15,191 nt of DNA, taken from contig JAOXYB010028722.1 of assembly GCA_028565635.1 (NCBI GenBank), forward strand, positions 1 to 15,191, written 5' to 3'. Each line of letters opens with the position of its first letter. Position 1 is the first letter of the stretch. Shown piece after piece: positions 12,301-15,191 of this stretch. The notes beneath the pieces are model-generated. The model ran no database searches. It was not told the origin of the DNA and worked only from the letters and a program-made list of their open reading frames with translations. The DNA is from Phoronis ovalis. Lineage: Eukaryota; Phoronida; Phoronidae. The translations under genes and the position numbers were made by a program.

Positions 12301-15012
12301 TTGGGTTCAGTTTTATATTATATCTGTTCTTTTGTTAATTTCATTGGGTTCAGTTTTTTTTTAAGACTTGGCCAACGAGTACAATACTTAACAATGTTGT
12401 GCCATTTTAATATATGGCAAATATAAATAGTGGTTCCCATAACATTAGTGTTGTATTTTTTTGTAAAAAACTGTTTCTGCCTCTGGGCGCTGCAATTCCT
12501 GTTTGAACTAAAGGAAAAAAAATTACAGTCGGATGTGCGTGTCTAGGATCTCTCCATGCTTGCATTTCCTATTACTAGTAACTTTAATGTATGTCAATTA
12601 TCTTTGTACAATCTTTCAGATGAATTGCACTGTTACATTTAAAGTTATGATACATCAAAGGATGTCCTATTACTGTCTTGTCTCCTGGTATATTTGTAAT
12701 ATAACTTAAACATGAATTTTGAAATTTGATTTTTTAGGCTGGGTATAATTACTGTTCAAATTGTTTAGTCTGTGTTCTAAAACTGAGGATGTGAAATGCA
12801 CAATACCCATAGATATTCCTTCAGTTGATCACTGGGTTTGGAATTCATGCAGTCAATTTCTCCTTCCATTACATAAAATAAATCCCGAAATCCACATTGC
12901 TGAAATGAGAAACACTTTTTAAAATGTCATATTATGGCATTTTGTGGACAATAGTTCTAATTTAATGGCATTTGATTACAATGTGCGACGTGCACTATCA
13001 GCTAAATGACAAAATTACTGCATCTCAGCATATCACAAAAAATTCAAATAACAGAACATATAGTGGACATAATAATAACGATATCATTAATTATGCATCA
13101 AAAACATAACAAATAAAAGACTAATGAAGTAAAGATTTTAATTGTTTGCAGCTTAAAAGAGAAACAAGAGGTCTGCTTTTGCAGACAGATGCCCATCAAT
13201 GTGACAGTTTTAAAGCAATCTCTCCTTGTATTAAATCGTTCACTTCGAATCGACCATATTGAAAGTAGTCCGAGTTAAAATTACATCTGACCTGTACTTT
13301 GACCTGCACTTACTCTGTTGTAAATATGAAGCTCATCAGATAAATACTGAAGCTATATCAAACCACGAGAACAACGATGGCCACCAGACAGCCATCTTGG
13401 AAGCGATCCAGGTTAAACTTATAACTGAACTGTACAGAACATGAAGTAGATAGGATAAAAAGTTTAGCAGTTATTGCGAGACAAAAAAAGTGCTATCCAC
13501 AATAAAGAATGTGGAAGATTTGTATCGGCATTTGACCTACTTCTCAAGGTAATTTTAAAATGTCATCTAGCCGAATATGCACACCAACCTATGGCCTTCG
13601 TATATCCACTTTTGAATTGTCCAGTCAACACTTCATATTTCTCAAAATTGACATGCCCTCTTGGAAACAAACATGGCCACAAGTCAGCCATACTGGAAGT
13701 GATCTAGGTCAAAATTATATCTTTCCTATACCTTGACCTTTACGCTTCCTGTGCCAAATATGAAGCAAATCGAATAAAAAATGACGCTGTTATCGCGAGA
13801 CAAAAAAGTATTACGCACAACATAAAAATGTCGAAGATTTATGTCGGATTTGACCTACTTCTCAAGGTCATTTTTGAAATGTCACTTGGCCTAATATGCC
13901 CACCAACCTATGGCCTCCGTGAATCGACCTTCGAATCATCTGGTCACAGCCAATATGGCCACCAGTCGGCCATATTGAAAATAATCACGGTCAAATTATA
14001 CCCGACCTGTATTTTGCCCTGTGCTGAATATGAAGATGATCCGACGAAAGCTGAAGCGTGAGAGAAAGAAAAGGTTACATACGACGACGCCACAATGACT
14101 ACGATGAACACAATGCATGCAGTACGTCTATATGCATATCCACTATACATAATGATGAGCATAAAAATACCCAATAATTTGAAAGAAGCAACTAATGAAA
14201 ATGGTTATACCTTCATTTTATTTACTTGGTTAACAAAGCGCTTTGTACGAACACTATTCTCAAAATCATCCCATGTTTTCCTTTCAACAATATGTGGTAA
14301 TACCTAAGAGAAAAGAAGTATTACATTAACAACACAAAATCATGCTGTTTACTGTCAGTCCTTATTTCAGATTACATTATTAGCTTTATAGGCACTTTTG
14401 TAACTCTACAATATACAACAAATACTTGGACTAAAGCCTATTTTAGTGAGTTTTAATTGTCTCAACAATAACCGGATTTAACTATATGATTAAAAATTAT
14501 ATATTTTAATTATGACCTAAAAATATATATTTCAATCATATTACCTAAAAATATATATTTCAAACTTATGTATTTCAATTATATGACCTATAAGTATATA
14601 CTTTAATTATATGACCTAAAATTATATACTTCAATCATATGACCTTAAAATTTGACACAGTTCACTTTGAGAGTTAAATCATCCTTGCCATTTAATATCA
14701 AAATTTGCAATCCCTATAAAATTAAACTTTAGCTACATAAACTTTGAAACCAGATTAATTGTGTAACTGTTATGGTAGATATAGTATTGTAATGAATGTA
14801 ATAAAAGCAAACATACTTGCTCCAAATCAGGGAAACGTCCTTCATAAATTTTTCCCGCCCAAGCAGGTGGCAAGATCCACATGTAATCTCCACAGGGCAA
14901 TTCGCGTATCTGAGTTGAAATTCCTGCTTGCCTTGCAAAAGTAATCAGCCTATCTTTTGCTTTCTCACGAATATCGATCAGCAGGCATATATTCCGGTTT
15001 CCACATTTTGTG
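244..15012 (-). CDS. MUS81-like ERCC4 nuclease with UIM/MIU ubiquitin-binding arrays and zinc knuckle (17 exons, 5'-partial)
   Basis: The exons are 14817-15012, 14211-14303, 12807-12899, 11619-11739, 10777-10915, 10148-10271, 8392-8455, 8030-8112, 6787-6936, 6498-6587, 3294-5532, 2806-2919, 2132-2536, 1601-1759, 981-1117, 625-711 and 244-396. Every junction has GT/AG borders and the phases agree through 1,482 codons, which is strong evidence for one gene. The order is ERCC4 nuclease (1-167), unknown region (168-384), UIMs (about 409-1016), MIU-like motifs (1069-1154), basic and acidic linkers (1170-1357), zinc knuckle (1374-1389), coiled coil (1403-1461) and basic tail. ERCC4 nucleases of the XPF/MUS81 class cut branched DNA. 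UIM and MIU helices bind ubiquitin. I infer a nuclear repair enzyme recruited to ubiquitylated chromatin. Human MUS81 has no such extension, so orthology is uncertain. The N-terminus is outside the window. Confidence 0.85.
625..711 (-). CDS. Exon p: charged coiled-coil start
   Basis: This exon encodes residues 1403-1431, rich in K, E and Q (SEKKRKAVEEKQKEHQEME), and probably a continuous helix. The acceptor must be AATCACAG at 712-713, because a nearer AG in TAATTCAG gives an immediate stop. The donor is CTG|GTATGT, phase 0. Confidence 0.8.
981..1117 (-). CDS. Exon o: CX2CX4HX6C zinc knuckle
   Basis: This exon encodes residues 1357-1402. Cys1374, Cys1377, His1382 and Cys1389 form CX2CX4HX6C within CGACKGKGHNRTWKHCP. 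The G-H-N-R ... C-P shape resembles CCHC zinc knuckles of nucleic-acid-binding and transposase-associated proteins, with a spacing two residues longer than the usual HX4C. It may bind DNA, RNA or ubiquitin, and the sequence does not say which. The acceptor is TTGCTTTCAG and the donor is GAA|GTAAGT. Confidence 0.85.
1118..1600. other. Intron between exons n and o
   Basis: AT-rich intron sequence. I see no repeat, RNA gene or additional exon, and the flanking phases already agree. Confidence 0.7.
1601..1759 (-). CDS. Exon n: acidic and serine-rich linker
   Basis: This exon encodes residues 1304-1357. It begins EEIRISDDDEELPSSGSFLG, a hydrophobic-then-acidic stretch that could be a CK2-type phosphorylation site or a second SUMO-interacting motif. 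It continues with an S/T/N-rich segment. The acceptor is CTTTTGTAG and the donor is ACAG|GTTTGT, with phase 1 on both sides. Confidence 0.82.
1760..2131. other. Intron between exons m and n
   Basis: Nothing recognised. The open frame continuing past exon n into this stretch is chance. Confidence 0.7.
2132..2536 (-). CDS. Exon m: basic linker with likely nuclear localisation signals
   Basis: This exon encodes residues 1169-1304. It opens DTPNRRKAIYGTTVKGKKKQ and later has PPNKRKTVSR. Both are basic clusters of the kind that direct nuclear import. The remainder is rich in S, T and P and has no recognised fold. The reading extends above the in-frame GTG at 2469-2471 to acceptor AATTTTTAG at 2537-2538, which is needed for phase. 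The donor is CATG|GTTGGT. Confidence 0.82.
2806..2919 (-). CDS. Exon l: fourth MIU-like motif
   Basis: This exon encodes residues 1131-1169. It contains HDEEYARKLQAEF (1142-1154), a good match to the MIU pattern of acidic residues, a central L/Y-A, then L-Q and further acidic residues, as seen in RNF168-type readers. It extends the MIU-like cluster at the end of the previous exon across an intron. The acceptor is ATTTTTTTAG, the donor is CAAG|GTAATA, and the phase is 1 on both sides. Confidence 0.85.
2920..3293. other. Intron between exons k and l
   Basis: AT-rich, with no feature recognised. It splits the MIU-like cluster. Confidence 0.7.
3294..5532 (-). CDS. Exon k: 2.2-kb exon with UIM array, SIM-like motif and MIU-like motifs
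   Basis: This exon encodes residues 385-1130. UIM helices with the hydrophobic-x2-A-x3-S core follow acidic runs at 409-425 (LEVKQALEAS), 519-533 (MELACELS), 582-597 (LKMALKHS), 647-663 (LEYALEAS), 931-947 (LLAAIEAS) and 981-997 (LKRVLEIS, A replaced by V). A seventh at 1001-1016 is worn. SSDIILLIDS at 682-691 looks like a SUMO-interacting motif. Three MIU-like motifs close the exon: DAEYARLL, DVELSRRLQEEE and DALLAKLLHEE. The rest is polar and probably disordered. The acceptor TTTTACAG at 5533-5534 gives the phase required by exon j. A nearby AG nine bases upstream does not. Confidence 0.92.
3301..3480 (-). other. MIU-like motifs 1-3
   Basis: ERDAEYARLLSIQE, EDVELSRRLQEEE and EDALLAKLLHEE repeat the pattern acidic-x2-(L/Y)-(A/S)-x2-L-x2-E of MIU (inverted UIM) helices. 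The third is the best match. A fourth is encoded in the next exon at 2849-2887. Confidence 0.65.
3694..3894 (-). other. UIMs 5-6
   Basis: UIM 5 lies at 3844-3894 (DSDLLAAIEASKE) and has every core residue. UIM 6 lies at 3694-3744 (DDPELKRVLEIS) and has V in place of the invariant A, which usually weakens ubiquitin binding. A more degenerate seventh copy follows directly. Confidence 0.7.
4615..4635 (-). other. SUMO-interacting-like motif DIILLID
   Basis: A run of five aliphatic residues flanked by Asp and, further out, by Ser and Glu fits the SUMO-interacting motif pattern. It lies just C-terminal of UIM 4. It stands out in a polar, probably disordered region, so burial in a fold is unlikely to explain it. 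Confidence 0.5.
4696..5130 (-). other. UIMs 2-4
   Basis: Three matches lie at 5086-5130 (ESQQMELACELSKQ), 4894-4941 (EDHQLKMALKHS) and 4696-4746 (SESQQLEYALEAS). UIMs 2 and 4 share an E-S-Q-Q leader, which suggests duplication of one unit. Spacings of roughly 50-60 residues make this an extended array rather than the close tandem seen in RAP80. Confidence 0.75.
5410..5460 (-). other. UIM 1 (best match)
   Basis: The peptide DDDDLEVKQALEASRKS has the acidic run, leucine, invariant A and S of a UIM helix. It is the closest to the family consensus in this protein. Confidence 0.85.
5661..6036. repeat. Long degenerate inverted repeat (foldback/MITE-like)
   Basis: The arms are about 5661-5840 and 5848-6036. 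The centre has GGTCAG (5829-5834) against CTGACC (5853-5858). Outside it AAAATTTTGCTTTG...AAAAGTTATGATT faces the complement of AATTCATAACTTTT...CAAAGTAAAATTT. The outermost match is TTTTTTGGG against CCCCCCAAAA. The arms are diverged by substitutions and small indels. It lies in the intron between exons j and k. Confidence 0.6.
6498..6587 (-). CDS. Exon j: linker exon before the ubiquitin-binding region
   Basis: This exon encodes residues 355-384 in phase 0, polar and ending DSQTYNDMLKQ. It joins the large exon to give MLKQ-AMEESARTATLG. The acceptor TTCTTTTTTAG is strong and the donor is CAG|GTACTA. Reading past the donor gives 22 further residues and a TAA, so an intron-retaining nuclease-only isoform is conceivable, but nothing else supports one. 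Confidence 0.75.
6787..6936 (-). CDS. Exon i: middle region, FGLNVIRTESDKETVVV
   Basis: This exon encodes residues 305-354, exactly 50 codons. The first half (VMFGLNVIRTESDKETVVVQ) is compact and could close a folded unit begun in exons e-h. The second half is polar (SNDQDANRDSVPGSTRQNT) and probably starts the disordered linker. The acceptor is GAATTTAG and the donor is CAT|GTAAGA. Confidence 0.78.
6937..8029. other. Intron between exons h and i
   Basis: About 1.1 kb of AT-rich sequence with no coding, tandem or terminal-repeat structure that I can see on either strand. Confidence 0.6.
8030..8112 (-). CDS. Exon h: helical segment of the middle region
   Basis: This exon encodes residues 277-304, reading ECVQTCLQDVLGDLVHYDIA and then SYYQLFLQ. 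It looks alpha-helical. Of the three frames only this one is open, and it leads in phase 0 into the next exon. The acceptor is TTTATTTCAG and the donor is CAG|GTAAAG. No family is recognised. Confidence 0.78.
8392..8455 (-). CDS. Exon g: 64-base micro-exon, basic linker
   Basis: This exon encodes residues 256-276 plus one base, reading ARQRHLKKCGDNFITENRNP. The acceptor is ATTGTTCACAG and the donor is AAAAG|GTACTC. It is supported mainly by splice sites and by phase: the next exon is open only in the frame that needs one incoming base, and this exon supplies it. No domain is recognised. Confidence 0.7.
8601..10028 (+). mobile_element. Repeat copy B: non-autonomous element with tandem core
   Basis: The left end is ACAAGAC with a small hairpin (AGAC 8607-8610 / GTCT 8615-8618) and then AATGCCCATC. 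The core starts near 8735. Landmark TCAAAATTAT-like sites at 8748, 8887, 9142, 9412, 9543 and 9862 give units of 139, 255, 270, 131 and 319 bases. The right end is a hairpin around 9994-10025 closing in GGCATAAAAA. No transposase or helicase ORF is present, and the short ORFs inside are frame accidents of the repeats. It lies in the intron between exons f and g. The structure resembles Helentron/HINE or bivalve pearl elements, but the class is inferred. Confidence 0.65.
10148..10271 (-). CDS. Exon f: possible degenerate helix-hairpin-helix segment
   Basis: This exon encodes residues 214-255. It contains SVQTISGDKVLRKLLVIQGL. The I-S-G-D-K-x-L pattern could be a worn helix-hairpin-helix hairpin, which MUS81-family proteins use to bind DNA and their EME partner, but it is weak. 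The first of two adjacent AG dinucleotides (GTTTTATAG) is the right acceptor, since the other gives an early stop. The donor is AAG|GTATTA. Confidence 0.75.
10272..10776. other. Intron between exons e and f
   Basis: Nothing recognised. The reading frame beyond exon e into this intron is not coding. Confidence 0.65.
10777..10915 (-). CDS. Exon e: region after the nuclease domain, unrecognised
   Basis: This exon encodes residues 168-214 with phase 1 in and phase 2 out. It begins GMNQRLVSYAEYSNRAS. The S-Y-A-E-Y-S-N pattern is loosely like the T-F-S-D-F-N turn that precedes the helix-hairpin-helix repeats of MUS81, but the following sequence has no clear G-h-G hairpin. It ends with HFMDHLL. Splicing is supported by acceptor AATTTCAG, donor CAG|GTATTT and the agreeing phase on both sides. 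Confidence 0.75.
10916..11618. other. Intron between exons d and e
   Basis: About 700 bases with no repeat, RNA gene or exon recognised. Confidence 0.6.
11619..11739 (-). CDS. Exon d: end of ERCC4 nuclease domain
   Basis: This exon encodes residues 128-167 plus the first base of codon 168. The peptide LQLEEGFLVNHTAGWRKTAE followed by WLKWLTYLI is the last strand and helix of the ERCC4 fold. In MUS81 the equivalent reads as a G-F-F-V-x-x-T strand and a helix ending in a leucine-rich stretch. The acceptor is TTCTATTGCAG and the donor is AAAAG|GTTAGA. Confidence 0.85.
11740..12806. other. Intron between exons c and d
   Basis: About 1.07 kb, T-rich on the plus strand. Only the 43-base-period duplication stands out. 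Confidence 0.6.
12277..12357. repeat. Two-copy direct repeat, 43-base period
   Basis: About 38 bases starting ATATCTGTTCTTTTGTTAAT occur at 12277-12314 and again, apparently unchanged, at 12320-12357. Their identity in an otherwise unconstrained intron suggests a recent slippage or duplication event. Confidence 0.85.
12807..12899 (-). CDS. Exon c: ERCC4 domain strand QCGFRDLFYVMEG
   Basis: This exon encodes residues 97-127 in phase 0. I found it by looking for the strand that must follow the ERK helix. The peptide QCGFRDLFYVMEG matches the MUS81-family pattern CG(L/F)...YL(V/I)E after the RFxxQ helix. The acceptor is CATTTCAG and the donor is TGG|GTATTG. It is only 93 bases long and sits next to repeat copy C, so an automated gene model could skip it. 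Confidence 0.85.
13161..14168 (+). mobile_element. Repeat copy C: same family as copy B
   Basis: The left end is AACAAGAG with hairpin GTCTGC (13171-13176) / GCAGAC (13181-13186) and then AGATGCCCATCAA. Core landmarks at 13275, 13413, 13709 and 13991 give units of 138, 296 and 282 bases, the same short-long-long order that begins copy B. The right part has an ACG trinucleotide run (about 14080-14090) and a partial hairpin at 14131-14163 ending GAGCATAAAAA. It lies in the intron between exons b and c. No coding capacity is seen. Confidence 0.68.
14211..14303 (-). CDS. Exon b: ERCC4 catalytic E-R-K-x3-D motif
   Basis: This exon encodes residues 66-96 in phase 0. It reads LPHIVERKTWDDF, placing the catalytic E72, R73, K74 and D78 of the ERKxxxD signature, then RFVNQVNKMK, which fits the helix after the active site. 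The I-V-E-R-K form followed by R-F-x3-Q is typical of MUS81 rather than XPF. The acceptor is TCTCTTAG and the donor is AAG|GTATAA. The joined sequence PDLEQ-VLPHIVERK reads naturally across the intron. Confidence 0.88.
14511..14648. repeat. AT-rich minisatellite, 28-base unit
   Basis: The unit begins TATGACCTAAAAATATATAT and recurs at 14511, 14539, 14582, 14610 and 14638. Intervals are 28, 43, 28 and 28 bases, and the 43-base interval carries a 15-base insertion. It sits in the intron between exons a and b. Confidence 0.8.
14817..15012 (-). CDS. Exon a: first half of ERCC4 nuclease domain
   Basis: This exon encodes residues 1-65. It opens into the core strand CLLIDIREK (D13, R15, E16), followed by RELPCGDYMW with G41-D42. 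These match the D-x-R-E and G-D metal-site elements of XPF/MUS81 nucleases. The segment from WILPPAWAG to the next exon is a MUS81-style insertion before the ERK motif. The donor is GTATGT after CAA. The acceptor at 15013-15014 has a weak pyrimidine tract and was chosen because it keeps the frame open, so the upstream border is less sure than the rest. Confidence 0.8.
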
Positions 15013-15050
15013 CTTGTGTTTTAAATAACAAATGTCAATTTAAATGATAA

Positions 15051-15191
15051 AATAACAAGACATTTGTCATGTCTAATGCCCATCCAATGTGTAGGATATT
15101 TTTTTAACATTATAGTTTTTTTACATTAGAAAAAAATATAATACATCATGCATTATAATCTGGTTTATCATTGTGGGGTACTCTTATTCAA
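15051..15191 (+). mobile_element. Repeat copy D: left terminus only, runs off the window
   Basis: AACAAGACAT is followed by a hairpin (AGACAT 15058-15063 / ATGTCT 15069-15074) and AATGCCCATCCAATG, the left-end signature of copies B and C. The tandem core would lie beyond the right edge. Only the terminal 30-40 bases are clearly shared, so this call is less secure. Confidence 0.5.

Noticed and set aside
13259-14061. Plus-strand ORFs of 61-77 codons in repeat copy C
   Set aside because: Same tandem core as copy B, broken frames between units, and no coding signature.
14729-14944. ORFs of 61 and 69 codons on either strand over exon a
   Set aside because: Both are in the wrong frame or strand relative to the ERCC4 reading with its D-x-R-E and G-D residues.

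Overview
The window looks like part of a metazoan nuclear genome. It is AT-rich. One gene on the minus strand is split by introns with GT..AG borders, and the introns carry repeat-derived DNA. No bacterial features (operons, ribosome binding sites, dense ORFs) are visible. The repeats (several-unit tandem cores with hairpin ends) and the domain content suggest an invertebrate, perhaps a mollusc, but that placement is a guess. No second gene is supported on either strand.

The gene enters from the right edge and ends at a TAA at 244-246. I could assemble 17 exons (15012 down to 244) whose splice phases all agree. Together they give 4,446 in-frame bases, that is 1,481 residues plus the stop. The start codon and N-terminus lie outside the window. 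Residue numbers below count from the first whole codon in the window. Residues 1-167 form an ERCC4/XPF-type nuclease domain, closest by eye to MUS81, with the catalytic D-x-R-E, G-D and E-R-K-x3-D residues present. Residues 168-384 are an unrecognised middle region. One 2.2-kb exon and the next exon (385-1169) carry at least six ubiquitin-interacting motifs (UIMs), a SUMO-interacting-like motif and a cluster of four MIU-like inverted ubiquitin-binding motifs. The C-terminal part has basic patches, an acidic serine-rich segment, a CX2CX4HX6C zinc knuckle, a likely coiled coil and a basic tail. The apparent product is a structure-selective DNA nuclease with a large built-in polyubiquitin/SUMO reader. 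That architecture is the main point of interest.

The rest is intron and flank. Four copies, whole or partial, of one mobile-element family lie in the same orientation: 1-95 (end only), 8601-10028, 13161-14168, and from 15051 off the right edge (start only). Each complete copy has a small hairpin plus the motif ATGCCCATC at one end, a core of alternating ~135-bp and ~255-320-bp tandem units, and at the other end a second hairpin ending in GGCATAAAAA or similar. This resembles non-autonomous Helentron/HINE or bivalve 'pearl' elements. Other structures are a ~375-bp degenerate inverted repeat in the 5533-6497 intron, a 28-bp minisatellite near 14511-14648, and a 43-bp-period duplication at 12277-12357.
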